Notes: generated by a model not told the origin, from the sequence alone. Shown: positions 9,320 through 20,603, counted from the stretch's first letter. The stretch: 64,000 nucleotides of DNA from Kitagawia praeruptora (GCA_037693485.1 CM075352.1:64792001-64856000), one strand, 5' to 3'. Numbers and translations: made by a program.

Positions 9320-12300
9320 TTAGTCAAAACCAGATACCATCCCTAGTTCATTGACCAGTCTTGTAAATGTTGCTTCACTTAGAGGCTTTGTGAAAACATC
9401 TGCTAGTTGTTGATCTGTAGGCACAAAGTGAAGCTCAATATTGCCTTCCTCTACATGCTCTCTGATAAAGTGATACCTTATGCTGATGTGCTTGGTCATT
9501 GAGTGTTGTACTGGATTACCTGTCATTGCAATAGCACTTTGATTATCACAGAAAATAGGTATTTTACTATACCTCAACCCATAATCCAGTAGTTGATTCT
9601 TCATCCATAAAATCTGTGCACAGCAACTACCAGCAGCAATATACTCTGCTTCAGCTGTAGATGTAGATATTGACTTCTGTTTCTTGCTGTACCAAGACAC
9701 TAGTCTGTCACCAAGAAATTGACAACTTCCACTTGTGCTTTTTCTGTCAATCTTACAACCAGCAAAATCTGCATCAGAGTAACCAAGTAGCTTAAAATCT
9801 GATTCTCTTGGGTACCAAAGCCCTAAGGTTTCAGTGCCCTTGAGATATTTGAAAATCCTCTTCACAGCTGTTAAATGTGGTTCTCTTGGATCTGCCTGAA
9901 ATCTTGCACACAGACAGGTGGCATACATGATATCAGGTCTACTAGCTGTTAAATAAAGTAAAGAACCAATCATCCCTCTGTAGCTTGTCATATCCACTGA
10001 TGAACCTGTATCTTTGTCCAGTTTTGTTGCAGTTGCCATGGGAGTTGTTGCAGATGAACAATCAAGCATGCCAAATTTCTTGAGTAGATTTCTGGTATAT
10101 TTTGCTTGATTAATGAAAATTCCATCATCTGTTTGCTTCACCTGTAAGCCTAGAAAGTAGCTTAACTCTCCCATCATACTCATTTGATATCTTGACTGCA
10201 TGAGCTTGGCAAATTTCTTACAGAGTTTATCATTAGTAGATCCAAAAATGATATCATCTACATATATCTGTACTAAGAGCAGGTCATTACCAGATTGAAA
10301 GTAAAACAGAGTTTTGTCAATAGTACCTCTGTGAAACCCACTTTCTAGCAGAAATTTAGCAAGTGTTTCATACCATGCCCTAGGTGCCTGTTTAAGTCCA
10401 TAGAGTGCCTTGTCTAACCTGTAGACATGATCTGGATATTTTGGATCTACAAAACCAGGTGGTTGTTCAACAAATACTTCTTCTTCAAGTTTTCCATTCA
10501 GAAAAGCACTTTTCACATCCATTTGAAAAACCTTGAATTTCTTGTGAGAAGCATAAGCAAGAAACATCCTTATTGCCTCCAACCTGGCAACTGGTGCAAA
10601 AGTCTCATCATAATCTATTCCTTCCTGCTGTGAATAGCCTTTAGCTACCAGTCTTGCTTTGTTCCTTGTGATCACACCATCACTGTCAGTTTTATTTCTG
10701 AAAACCCATTTTGTACCAACAATGGATCTGTTCTTTGGCCTTGGTACAAGGGTCCATACTTCATTTCTTTCAAATTCATTTAGCTCTTCTTGCATTGCTG
10801 TTATCCAGTCAGCATCTTTCAGAGCTTCTTCTACTTTCTTTGGCTCAGATTGTGACAAGAATGCATGAAACAGACATTCATTTGTTGTTGCACTTCTTGT
10901 CCTTACTCTTGCATCTGGATCACCAATTATTAAATCAGGTGTATGTGACTTAGTCCATTTTCTTGCAGAAGGCAGATTGCTTCTGTCATCATGTGATCCT
11001 CCCCCTTGATCCATGCTCTCCTGATTTTCTTGGTGTCTTTCTTCATTTTCAGATGCTCCCCCTGAATGTGACTGCTCAGTATTTGAATGATCAGAATTTG
11101 AATCAACAGTGTTTGATTCAGAGTTATCAATTGAGTCACTATCAGTGTTTGAATTATCACTTTGATGTGATTCTTCATGCTCCCCCTCAACTGGTTCTTC
11201 CCTTGTTTCTGATTGAAAAGTTCCTTCAGTGTTTACCAGTAGAGGTTCGGAATTGACCTCAACAGTGTTTGTCAGATCTGTATCATCCGAGTTTAATAAA
11301 TCTTCATTTTCAAAGTGCAGTTGATCATGCTCATTAACATCTTCAAGTCCAGTTATTTTCTTGTCATCAAATGACACATGAATAGACTCCATGATCACTC
11401 TGGTTCTCAGATTAAAAACTCTGAATGCCTTTGTTGACAGTGGATAGCCAACAAAAATTCCTTCATCTGCCTTTAGGTCAAATTTGGTCAACTGTTCAGG
11501 ATGAGTCTTCAACACAAAGCACTTGCATCCAAAAATATGAAAATATTTTAGATTTGGCTTCTTCTTCTTCACCATTTCATATGGTGTTTTACCATGCTTG
11601 TTGATCAGTGTTGCATTTTGAGTAAAACAAGCAGTTTGAACTGCTTCTGCCCAGAAATATGTTGGCAACTTTGCTTCATCTAGCATAGTTCTGGCAGCTT
11701 CTATCAAAGTTCTGTTCTTCCTCTCCACTACACCATTTTGTTGTGGAGTGCCAGGTGCAGAAAACTCTTGTTTGATCCCTTTACTTTTGCAAAATTCTTC
11801 CATTGATGAATTCCTGAACTCAGTTCCATTGTCACTTCTGATTATCTTCACTTGATTCTCTGACTCTTTGTCCAGTTGTAATATATGTTCTGTCAGTGTT
11901 AAAGCAGTTTCATCCTTCTTTGCTAGAAAATACACCCATGTGTATCTGGTGTATTCATCAACAATGACTAGAGCATATTTCTTCTTTCCAAGTGACATAA
12001 CATTTACTGGTCCAAAAAGATCAACATGTAGAAGATGATAAGGATCAACAATTGAAGACTCAGATTTGCTCTTGAAAGAGGTTTTTCTCTGTTTGGCCTT
12101 TTGACAAGAATCACACAGGCCTTCTACATTCAACAATGACTTTGGTAGTCCTCTTGCAAGATCATTCTTTATGAGCTCATTGATGTTGTTCAGATTCAAA
12201 TGAGAGAGTTTCTTGTGCCATTTCCAACTCTCTTCACTGGACATTCTTGTTGACAGACATACTGCTTTGCCATCAGTGTTTGTTGACAACTTTATTTCAT

Positions 12301-12640
12301 AGATGTTGTTGTGTCTGTTTCCAACTAGAGCAACTTTCCCTGTAGATTTACTGATCACTTGGCAATATTCAGGCTGAAAATCTACATGATATCCTCTGTC
12401 ACAGATTTGACTCACAGATAGCAAATCATGCTTGAGTCCTGGAACCAGAGCTACATTTGTGATGATGACATTTCCAAGATTAATGTTGCCATATCCCAGT
12501 GTATGTCCTATGTTGCCATCTCCATAGGAAACTTCTGGGCCAGCCTTCTCCTCATACTCTGATAGCAGGGCTTTATTTCCTGTCATGTGTCCTGAACATC
12601 CACTGTCCACGACTAGGGTACTGACCCTGGTGCCCTGCAA
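9320..12640 (-). CDS. pol: Copia pol polyprotein (protease, integrase, RT, RNase H)
   Basis: About 1106 codons encoding the enzymes for processing, cDNA synthesis and integration. In order: aspartic protease motif DSGCSGHMTG (residues about 13-22); GAG-pre-integrase zinc region with H...H and CDSC (about 142-180); integrase core with Asp in DLFGP (about 207), SDNGTEF (about 270) and the Glu of GVVERKNRT (about 303); a Ser/Asp/Glu-rich linker; RVT_2 reverse transcriptase starting near WVFRNK (about 647) with the catalytic YVDD box (about 793); and copia RNase H with SDADFAG (about 953) and the STAEAEYIAA segment. No stop or frameshift is seen. The frame has no ATG at its 5' end: it opens at TTG 12640-12638, right after a TGA, so pol must be expressed from upstream by a non-standard route or is defective there. 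Confidence 0.9.
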   Translation of the reverse strand: MQGTRVSTLVVDSGCSGHMTGNKALLSEYEEKAGPEVSYGDGNIGHTLGYGNINLGNVIITNVALVPGLKHDLLSVSQICDRGYHVDFQPEYCQVISKSTGKVALVGNRHNNIYEIKLSTNTDGKAVCLSTRMSSEESWKWHKKLSHLNLNNINELIKNDLARGLPKSLLNVEGLCDSCQKAKQRKTSFKSKSESSIVDPYHLLHVDLFGPVNVMSLGKKKYALVIVDEYTRYTWVYFLAKKDETALTLTEHILQLDKESENQVKIIRSDNGTEFRNSSMEEFCKSKGIKQEFSAPGTPQQNGVVERKNRTLIEAARTMLDEAKLPTYFWAEAVQTACFTQNATLINKHGKTPYEMVKKKKPNLKYFHIFGCKCFVLKTHPEQLTKFDLKADEGIFVGYPLSTKAFRVFNLRTRVIMESIHVSFDDKKITGLEDVNEHDQLHFENEDLLNSDDTDLTNTVEVNSEPLLVNTEGTFQSETREEPVEGEHEESHQSDNSNTDSDSIDNSESNTVDSNSDHSNTEQSHSGGASENEERHQENQESMDQGGGSHDDRSNLPSARKWTKSHTPDLIIGDPDARVRTRSATTNECLFHAFLSQSEPKKVEEALKDADWITAMQEELNEFERNEVWTLVPRPKNRSIVGTKWVFRNKTDSDGVITRNKARLVAKGYSQQEGIDYDETFAPVARLEAIRMFLAYASHKKFKVFQMDVKSAFLNGKLEEEVFVEQPPGFVDPKYPDHVYRLDKALYGLKQAPRAWYETLAKFLLESGFHRGTIDKTLFYFQSGNDLLLVQIYVDDIIFGSTNDKLCKKFAKLMQSRYQMSMMGELSYFLGLQVKQTDDGIFINQAKYTRNLLKKFGMLDCSSATTPMATATKLDKDTGSSVDMTSYRGMIGSLLYLTASRPDIMYATCLCARFQADPREPHLTAVKRIFKYLKGTETLGLWYPRESDFKLLGYSDADFAGCKIDRKSTSGSCQFLGDRLVSWYSKKQKSISTSTAEAEYIAAGSCCAQILWMKNQLLDYGLRYSKIPIFCDNQSAIAMTGNPVQHSMTKHISIRYHFIREHVEEGNIELHFVPTDQQLADVFTKPLSEATFTRLVNELGMVSGFD

Positions 12641-12650
12641 TCACAAACAA

Positions 12651-14888
12651 TCACTGATTATTAGTTTTAAGGATCCAGACTTGCTTGGATCCTTTGGCTT
12701 TCTTAAATCTGTTAGCTTTTGCAGCGGAATTTTCATTAACAGAGTTTAAGCTAACTTTTTCAGAGTTTACATTTGCAGAGTTTACTTTAACCCATTTCAA
12801 ATTTGGCTTGGGTTCATAGTAATTATAGTAAATAGCATGATAATCTCTGCAAGTGTAAATAGAATGCCAAGTACTTCCACAGTGTTTGCATAAAGTCTGT
12901 GGTTTAGTTCTCACATAATCCTTCTTTACTGCAGTTTTAGAAGGTAAAGAATTAATGTTCTTATTCTTATTGCAGAAACTAGCAAGATGATTAGTGCTAC
13001 CACAATTAAAGCATGTTTTCCTGGGAGCTAATGAAACAAGCATTGGCTTAATTCCTGAGGTTATGCCTACCTTTCCATTTCTGTTTTTCTTAGGCATACT
13101 CTGTTTGTTTACAGATTTTATCTCCTTAAGCTTATGCTTGAGTTGTTTATCTGTCATTAAGCCAATGTTAGCCTCTTTAACAAAAGTTTTAGCATATGAC
13201 TCTTTAACAGCCTTTTTCTGTGCTTCAGTCTTAGGTCCACCTGTTCCCATGACATTACCCTCAGATGAACAATATGGTCTTACTTTTACCTTATTTTCAA
13301 ATCTAAGTTCATCTCCTACAGAGTAACCTAGACCTACTGTATCTGACTGAAACACTTCTTGAGTATCTTTACCAGAGTGTGTCCAAGTTTTAATGATGTG
13401 TTTACTATCCTCCAATTCTGATTCTAGTTGCTTATACTTACCTAGCAACTCCTGTTCAATAAACACTGCATCATCTCTCTCTTTTTGAATTTTATTCATG
13501 TTCTCTAGCTGTTCCTCAACAATTTTATTTCTTTCTTTGAGTTGAGAACACTCAGACTTTATCCTCTCATTTTCTAATGTCTGATCCCTATAACTGATAT
13601 GCAATGCTTTAAGATAAATTCTTAATTCAGTTATATTATCAGTGTTATAGGCATAAGTGGTTGGAGGTACCTTGAGATCATCATTTTCAGTCTGAGTAGT
13701 AGCCATGAGAGCATAGTTGACTTCCTCATCTGAATCTGAAGTGTCTGCCCAATCTCTGCCTTTGGTGTAGAGTGCCTTTTCAGTTTTACCCTTCTTGCAC
13801 TCAGGAGCATAGTGACCCATCTCCTTACACTTGTAGCATTGAATCTCAGACTTATCTTTCTTTCCAGATTTGAAGTCCTTTCCCTCAGATTTCTTGAAAT
13901 TCTTCTTATCAAACTTTGAGTAGTCCTTGGAGAATCTCTTTCCTTTCTTGAAGTTCTTGTATCCCATCTTCTTGAAGGTCTTTACCATCAATGCAGCCAT
14001 TTGCATCATTTCTTCATCATCTTCAGAATCAGATGAATCATCTGTGTTTGAGTCAACATCAGTGTTTGATGACTCATTCTCTGAATGGATGACTAAGGCT
14101 TTCCCATTTGCCTTTCTCCTTGATGCTTCCTTCTTTGATGGTTTCTCCTCAACCTTGAGAGCAACAGACTTTGACTTTCTACTAGATCTCTTGTTTCTCT
14201 GCTCCAATTCCAATTCATGGGTTTTGAGCAGACCATAAATTTCATCAATCTCTGTTTCACCAAGTTCATAATTATCTCTAATAGTGGTCGTTTTCACATC
14301 CCACTTTTCAGGTAGAGAGAGAATAAATTTGAGATTTGAATCTTCCAAATCATACTCTTTATTCACCAATGACAAATCATTGAGCAGTTTACAGAATCTG
14401 TCAAATGTTTCTGTCATGGTTTCATCAGATTTTGCTTCAAAATGTTCATACTCCTGTGTGAGTATGTTCCTTCTGTTCTTCTTAATTGCAGGTGTTCCTT
14501 GACATCTAACCTCAAGTGCATCCCATATCTCCTTTGCAGTTGTGCAGTTTATCACTTTATTAGACATAACATTGTCTAATGCACTGTGAAGTAAGTGTCT
14601 TACTTTTGCATCCTTTACAATAGATGAAAGATCCTCAGCAGATAGATCTTTCTTCTCTTTTGGAATTACTTTTGGTTCCTCACCAGCAGCAGCAGCAGAT
14701 AACTTTGTAGGTTTGTGAGGACCTTCATAAATTCTGTCCAGATATTCTGGATCTGTAGCCTCCAGAAACATGGTCATCTTCACCTTCCAAATTGCATACT
14801 CTAATGGCCTCAGGATAGGAACCCTAATTGTTTCATACCTACTAACAGTAGTAGGAGCTTTCTCATTTGGTGGAGGTATCTCTGCCAT
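12651..14888 (-). CDS. gag: Copia gag, 745 aa, with three zinc-knuckle motifs
   Basis: Capsid/nucleocapsid protein that packages the retrotransposon RNA. The ATG is at 14888, 49 bp downstream of the PBS on the - strand. The N-terminal two-fifths carry the UBN2/retrotran_gag-type pattern (WDALE, LTQEYEHF and following residues). A Lys-rich stretch precedes the knuckle CYKCKEMGHYAPEC (about 348-361). Two further CxxC...H...C motifs follow near 624 (CFNCGSTNHLASFC) and 668 (CKHCGSTWHSIYTC). A long coiled-coil-like segment (about 430-500) separates them. Extra C-terminal knuckles and a large gag are typical of Sireviruses. It ends at TGA 12653-12651, 10 bp before the pol frame opens and in a different frame. 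Confidence 0.88.
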   Translation of the reverse strand: MAEIPPPNEKAPTTVSRYETIRVPILRPLEYAIWKVKMTMFLEATDPEYLDRIYEGPHKPTKLSAAAAGEEPKVIPKEKKDLSAEDLSSIVKDAKVRHLLHSALDNVMSNKVINCTTAKEIWDALEVRCQGTPAIKKNRRNILTQEYEHFEAKSDETMTETFDRFCKLLNDLSLVNKEYDLEDSNLKFILSLPEKWDVKTTTIRDNYELGETEIDEIYGLLKTHELELEQRNKRSSRKSKSVALKVEEKPSKKEASRRKANGKALVIHSENESSNTDVDSNTDDSSDSEDDEEMMQMAALMVKTFKKMGYKNFKKGKRFSKDYSKFDKKNFKKSEGKDFKSGKKDKSEIQCYKCKEMGHYAPECKKGKTEKALYTKGRDWADTSDSDEEVNYALMATTQTENDDLKVPPTTYAYNTDNITELRIYLKALHISYRDQTLENERIKSECSQLKERNKIVEEQLENMNKIQKERDDAVFIEQELLGKYKQLESELEDSKHIIKTWTHSGKDTQEVFQSDTVGLGYSVGDELRFENKVKVRPYCSSEGNVMGTGGPKTEAQKKAVKESYAKTFVKEANIGLMTDKQLKHKLKEIKSVNKQSMPKKNRNGKVGITSGIKPMLVSLAPRKTCFNCGSTNHLASFCNKNKNINSLPSKTAVKKDYVRTKPQTLCKHCGSTWHSIYTCRDYHAIYYNYYEPKPNLKWVKVNSANVNSEKVSLNSVNENSAAKANRFKKAKGSKQVWILKTNNQ

Positions 14889-14936
14889 TGATTACTATTG
14901 TGATTGGATCTTTAACTGTAATAGAGTAACAGATTT

Positions 14937-14949
14937 GGCTCTGATACCA
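14937..14949 (-). promoter_or_regulatory. Primer-binding site (initiator tRNA-Met)
   Basis: On the - strand TGGTATCAGAGCC lies 2 nt inside the 5' LTR. TGGTATCAGAGC is the standard plant copia PBS, complementary to the 3' end of the initiator tRNA-Met. Confidence 0.92.
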
Positions 14950-14951
14950 CT

Positions 14952-15550
14952 TGTTAGGTCGATTACACAATAAATAATCAAGAACTGTATAAATAAGTAA
15001 CAAGAACACACGTTTTAACTCTTTAAAACTGTTTGGAATTAATAATTCCTCTCTCGGTGATGTAAAGTATCACAGAGAGCTGCTTAGGTTACAAGAATGA
15101 TATTCGTTCACGATGGATACCCTTCTAGGGTTAACCTAACTGTATTTATAAGATATACAGCTACGTACAATCGTAAATTGATTCTCCTAAAATTAAGCTA
15201 TACAATTGATATCAATTACGATTGCTACACGTCTTCTAAGTCAACTCAATCTCTTTGACAGCTATCCAATCTTCAAAGATATCGCTTCCATATTAATATT
15301 AAATTAATCTTCAAACTCTGTTGACCTGTAGACGCTTCCAGTAGACAGACTTTAGCAAACTCTGTTCTCTCAACGCTAACAGTGTTTGCGCTTCCATGTA
15401 TTCAGCTATCAGTGTTTACGCTTTCCTCTGTCAGCGTTTGCGCTTCCAGCAATCAGCGTATACTCAAACACTGCTTTCAATAACAAGTTAAACTCTCTTT
15501 ACCTGAAACACTTAAACACTGACATTAAATCACATCAATTATATCTAACA
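14952..15550 (-). repeat. 5' LTR of the - copia element
   Basis: 599 bp with perfect terminal inverted hexamers TGTTAG/CTAACA. On the - strand a TATA-like box (TATAAATA) lies at 15150-15143. Next to it inside the element is the PBS, which sets the orientation. Outside it at 15551 gypsy gag coding sequence begins mid-frame, so 15550/15551 is the insertion joint. It carries repeated AAACTCTG and CAGTGTTT motifs at 15310-15420. The 3' LTR is outside the window, so LTR divergence cannot be measured. Confidence 0.9.
15143..15150 (-). promoter_or_regulatory. TATA-like box of the 5' LTR
   Basis: TATAAATA on the - strand inside the LTR. It is the plausible promoter of the - copia transcript. It is a motif match only. 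Confidence 0.5.
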
Positions 15551-18500
15551 GGTGAGCAATTCAGCTTTCGAAGGGGACATTGAGCGAGAGGACCCACACC
15601 GTCATCTTGAGCGCTTCATGCAAATGTGTGGTTCATTCAAGATCACTGGAGTTACTTCAGATCATATTCAACTTCACATGTTTCCTTACTCTATCAAAGG
15701 GAGAGCCATGGAATGGTTCCAACAGCTTCCTGAAACTGCAGTTGCTACTTGGGAAAGTCTTTCTACCGAGTTTTTGTCCAAATATTATCCTTCTGACAAG
15801 ACTCAACAAATGAGGACAATCATTCTTAGTTTCAAGACATAACCAGGTGAAGGCTTGTATCAGGCATGGGAGAGATACAAGGCACTTTTGAGAAAATGTC
15901 CACATCACGGTTGTACAGAATGGATGATTCTGAGTACTTTTTACGGATCTTTGAATGCAGATGTTCGTCTGAGTTTGGATGTGGCAGCTGGTGGAGATTT
16001 CAAGAAAACACCAGTTCATAAGGCAAAAGCACTTCTTGAGCAATTGGCAGCAAATAACTATTCTTGGGCACCTAGTGGGATGAGCTCAGCTAAATCAACA
16101 CAAGATACTGAGATGATGAACTTGTTGACTCTTAAATTGGATGCTCTTACTCAAGAGGTACGTGGACAAAGGGCGAATGTCAGTGCTATCTCTTCTCCAA
16201 TGGAAGGGTACAATGATTATGGTGCTAATCAGTATTCTTATGCACAACAATTCCAAGAGGAAGCATCTTTTATTCAGGGAAGACAGTCATGGCCTATTCA
16301 GAATAACTCCTACTACAATCCAAATCAGAGGCCTAATAACAATCTTTCCTACAGCAGCAATCATGCGGCTAATCCATCATATACAGTTCCTAAGCAAAAT
16401 CAACCTCCTGGTTTTCAACCACGTCAACAATATCAACCACCACCAAAGGAAAAGAAAGAACCTGCTGATTGGGAGGTTGCTCTCAATAAAATGATACAAG
16501 GAACTACTGGGGCGTTTGCCAACATGGAGACCAAACTTGAAAAGGTCGAGTCTAGGCTTGATCAGATGGCTTCATCTCAAAAGTTGTTGGAAACGCAAAT
16601 TGGTCAAATTGCTAATAAGGTTGGTGTTCGTGAGCAAGGATCACTTCCTAGTCAATCAGACCCAAATGGTAAGGAACATTGCAAGGCTATCACTCTTAGG
16701 AATGGAAGAGAATTGCCAGAAATTGAGGCTGTCAAGCCTAAAGAGAAGGTCCTTGCAAAAGAAGATGAGTTAGTAGAGGCTGAAGCAGAAATTTCTGAGA
16801 AGGTGAATGATGAGCAAAAAGAAGAAGAGGTCGTACCAAAAGTACCAGTGAAACCATATGTGCCTCCAATTCCTTTCCCACAAAGGCTTCATAACAGGCA
16901 ATTGGAGAAACAGTACGAGAAATTTTTGCAAATTTTTCGGCAATTGCATATAAATATTCCTTTTGCTGATGCTTTGGCCCAAATGCCACTATATGCCAAA
17001 TTTCTTAAGGAGATGTTGTCTAGAAAGCGAAAACTTGAAGATGTGGAAACTATTACTCTAAATGCGGAGTGTAGTGCAGTTATACAAAAATCAATTCCGC
17101 AGAAGTTAGAAGATCCAGGAAGCTTCTCTTTGCCATGCACTATTGGAACAATGGAGAACATTAAAGCCTTGTGTGATTTAGGGGCTAGTGTGAGTTTGAT
17201 GCCACACTCCATTTGTAGAAGACTTGGTCTTGGAGAGCTCAAGAAGACAAGAATCTCACTTCAGCTGGCTGATCGCACTATCAAGTATCCTTTGGGAATC
17301 ATTGAGGATGTACTTGTCAAAGTAGATAAATTCTTTATCCCTTGTGATTTTGTGGTGTTGGAGATGGATGAAGATGTTGAGATGCCCATCATCTTGGGAA
17401 GGCCATTTTTGGCTACTGCTGGAACCACAATTGATGTCAAAGCTGGCAAATTGACATTAAATGTTGGTGATGAGAAAGTTGAGTTTGATCTCAACAAAGC
17501 TATGAAGATGCCTTCATTTGATGCTACGTGCTTCACTGTTGACATAGTGGATGAGATCGTAAGTCTTGGAGATGCACAATCAGTGGAAGCGGAACAAGCC
17601 TTAGATGATAAAGAAGTTGAAGACTCACTTGCACTTGATATGCAAGATACAGATACGCCGACAATTGAGATGGCACTTTCAATTTCAGAGGCACCTCAGG
17701 TAGAACTCAAACCTATTCCTTCGAATCTAAGGTATGCTTTTCTTGGTCCTAATGATACATACCATGTGATAGTGTCCGCTTTGCTTAATGATGATGAACT
17801 AGATAAATTGTTACATGTGCTTAGGCAATTTAAATCATCAATTGGTTGGACAATTAAAGATATCAAGGGAATTAGCCCCGCACTTTGCATGCATAGGATT
17901 TCATTAGAAGATAATCATAAACCTGTGATTGAGGGACAAAGAAGCTTGAATCCTAATTTGCAAGAAGTGGTTAAGAAAGAGATAACTAAGTTGTTAGATG
18001 CTGGCATTATATACTCTGTTCCACATAGTAAATGGGTTAGTCCAATACATGTTGTGCCTAAGAAGGGTGGGATGACTGTTGTTCATAATGAAAAGAAAGA
18101 ATTAATTCCCACTAGGACTGTAACAGGTTGGAGAGTTTGTATAGACTATAGGAAAATAAATAATGCTACTCGCAAAGATCACTTTCCCCTCCCATTTATT
18201 GATCAAATGCTTGAAAGATTAGCGGGTAATAAGTATTATAATTTTCTAGATGGATTCTCGGGATATTTTCAGATTCCCATTGCACCCGAGGATCAAGAAA
18301 AGACAACCTTTACTTGTCCGTATGGTACCTTTGCATATCGGAGACTACCCTTTGCCCTGTGCAATGGCCCTTCAACTTTTCAAAGACTTATGACTGCTAT
18401 TTTCTCTGATTTTATAGGAAGAACCATGGAAGTCTTCATGGATGACTTTACTGTATATGGTTCTTCCTTTGATACTTGTCTAACCAGTTTGTCAAAAGTG

Positions 18501-20603
18501 TTACACAGATGTGCAGAAACAAATCTTGTTCTTAATTGGGAGAAGTGTCACTTTATGGTGAAGGATGGCATTGTTCTTGGGCACAAAATTTCTGAAAAAG
18601 GCATTGAGGTCGACAGGGCAAAAATTGAAGTGATTGAGAAATTGCCACCACCGTCATCTGTGAAGGAAATTAGAAGCTTTCTTGGACATGCTGGTTTTTA
18701 TCGACGGTTCATTAAGGATTTCTCGAAAATATCTCGACCCCTCTGCAATCTTCTTGAAAAGGATAGTGTCTTTGAGTTTGACGAGAATTGTCTGGTTTCT
18801 TTTAACAGACTTAAGAAGGAATTGACATCGGCACCTATAATGTCATCTCCTGATTGGAGCTTGCCATTTGAAATTATGTGTGATGCTAGTGACCATGTCG
18901 TGGGTGCAGTTTTGGGACAGAAGAAGGAGAAGTGCATGCACATGATTTACTATGCAAGCAAGACACTTGATGATGCACAGACAAATTATGCAACAACGGA
19001 GAAAGAGCTACTTGCTATGGTTTTTGCTTTTGATAAATTCAGATCTTATCTTGTGGGATCTAGGGTGATTGTCTATACGGATCATGTTGTGATTCGTTAC
19101 TTAATGTCAAAGAAGGATGCCAAGCCTCGTCTAATCCGTTGGATTCTCTTACTCCAGGAGTTTGATCTTGAAATTCGAGACAAGAAAGGTTCTGAAAATC
19201 TGGTAGCTGATCATTTATCCAGGCTGGACCAGGGAGATGGAGTGGTAGGAGTTGATAGACCTATCAATGATGCATTTCCGGAAGAAACACTTCTTGCTGT
19301 ATCTATGTCTACACCATGGTATGCAGACTTCGTGAATTATATAGTGGGAGGTATTGTGCCAAGTGAACTTACTTATCAACAAAGGAAGAGATTCTTATTT
19401 GACGTGAAGCACTACTTCTGGGAAGAACCGCTACTTTACAAGGAATGCGCTGATGGAATAATGCGGAGATGTACACCTCATGAGGAGATTCCTGATATCC
19501 TCAGGCATTGTCATTCTCTAGAGTGTGGAGGTCATAACAGTAGCATGAAGACAGTTGCAAAAATTTGGCAGTCGGGTTTCTATTGGCCGACTATGTATCA
19601 AGATGCAAGAAACTTTGTTGCAACATGTGATCGGTGTCAAAGAGTTGGAAATATTTCAAGAAGAAATGAAATGCCTTTGCAATCTATCCTTGAAGTTGAG
19701 ATTTTTGATGTGTGGGGGATGGACTTCATGGGTCCATTTCCATCTTCTTATGGGAACAAGTATATTTTGGTGGGAGTGGATTATGTGTCAAAATGGGTTG
19801 AAGCAATTGCATCTCCTACAAATGATGCTAGAGTAGTGAAAAAGTTCCTACAAAAGTATGTCTTCACCAGGTTTGGAGTCCCAAGGGTTATTATCAATGA
19901 TGGGGGCTCACACTTTTGCAATAAACAGGTGGAGGATCTTTTGAAGAAGTATGGCGTGACACAGAAAGTGGCGACTCCGTATCATCCACAAACGAGTGGC
20001 CAGGTTGAAATCTCAAATCGCGAACTTAAGTCAATTTTGGAGAAAACAGTGTCGACTTCAAGAAAAGATTGGTCAACAAAGCTTGATGATGCTCTTTGGG
20101 CATACAGGACAGCATTTAAAATGCCTATTGGAATGTCTCCATATAGGTTGGTATTCGGGAAAGCTTGTCATTTGCCCGTTGAGCTTGAGTACAAGGCATT
20201 TTGGGCAACAAGAAATTTGAATCTAGAATTGAAATCTGCGGGAGTGAAGCGTTTGCTACAACTTGATGAGCTTGAGGAATTTAGGCTCCAAGCTTATGAT
20301 AGTGCTAGAGTTTACAAGGAAAAGACAAGACGATGGCACGACAATCACATCCAAAAGAAAGAATTTGAAGTGGGGCAAAAAGTTCTATTATTCAATTCAA
20401 GGCTCAAACTTTTCCCAGGAAAGTTGAAATCAAGATGGTCGGGACCGTTTGAGATTGTGAAGGTATATCCTCATGGTGCTGTTGAGATTACTAGAGAGGG
20501 ATCAGATGTGTTTAAGGTGAACGGGCACCGATTGAAGCCATACCTTATTGGAGATGATATGGAGAGAAGAGATTGTGTTCTTCTCGCTGATCCTAACACT
20601 TAA
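15551..20603 (+). pseudogene. gag-pol: Gypsy gag-pol polyprotein, 5'-truncated by copia insertion and with one nonsense codon
   Basis: One frame runs from the insertion joint at 15551 to the stop at 20603, broken once by TAA at 15840-15842. The flanks on both sides of that TAA are in the same frame and read as continuous gag (Retrotrans_gag-type WFQQLP...YYPSDKTQQMR, then YQAWERYKALLRKCPHHG). Downstream, counted from 15855: Gln/Asn/Pro-rich linker; aspartic protease DLGAS near residue 440; RT with YRKINN (about 764), DGFSGYFQIPI and catalytic FMDD (about 860); RNase H with CDASDHVVGAVLG (about 1008); integrase HHCC zinc finger ending CDRCQ (about 1260); catalytic core MDFMGPF, NDGGSHF (about 1349) and HPQTSGQVE (about 1377). 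The element cannot make an intact Gag from this copy, although the pol domains look otherwise undamaged. Confidence 0.88.

Larger units (their letters stand above)
5798..15550 (-). mobile_element. Sirevirus-like Ty1/copia retrotransposon, 5' LTR to interrupted envelope-position ORF
   Basis: Read on the - strand: 5' LTR (15550-14952), PBS complementary to initiator tRNA-Met, gag with three CCHC-type knuckles, pol in copia order (protease, integrase, reverse transcriptase, RNase H), a 2-kb spacer, then the envelope-position ORF broken at 5798 by the + copia. The gag with extra CxxC motifs and the additional 3' ORF point to the Sirevirus lineage. It is inserted in the gag of the gypsy element starting at 15551. 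Its 3' LTR lies left of the window. Confidence 0.9.

Noticed and set aside
10427..11256. Several + strand ORFs within the copia pol region
   Set aside because: They are antisense shadows of the pol frame, which has all catalytic motifs on the - strand.
12651..15550. Whole - copia treated as an intact active element
   Set aside because: gag and pol are open, but the envelope-position ORF is frameshifted and interrupted, the gag-pol joint has stops, and the 3' LTR is not in view.
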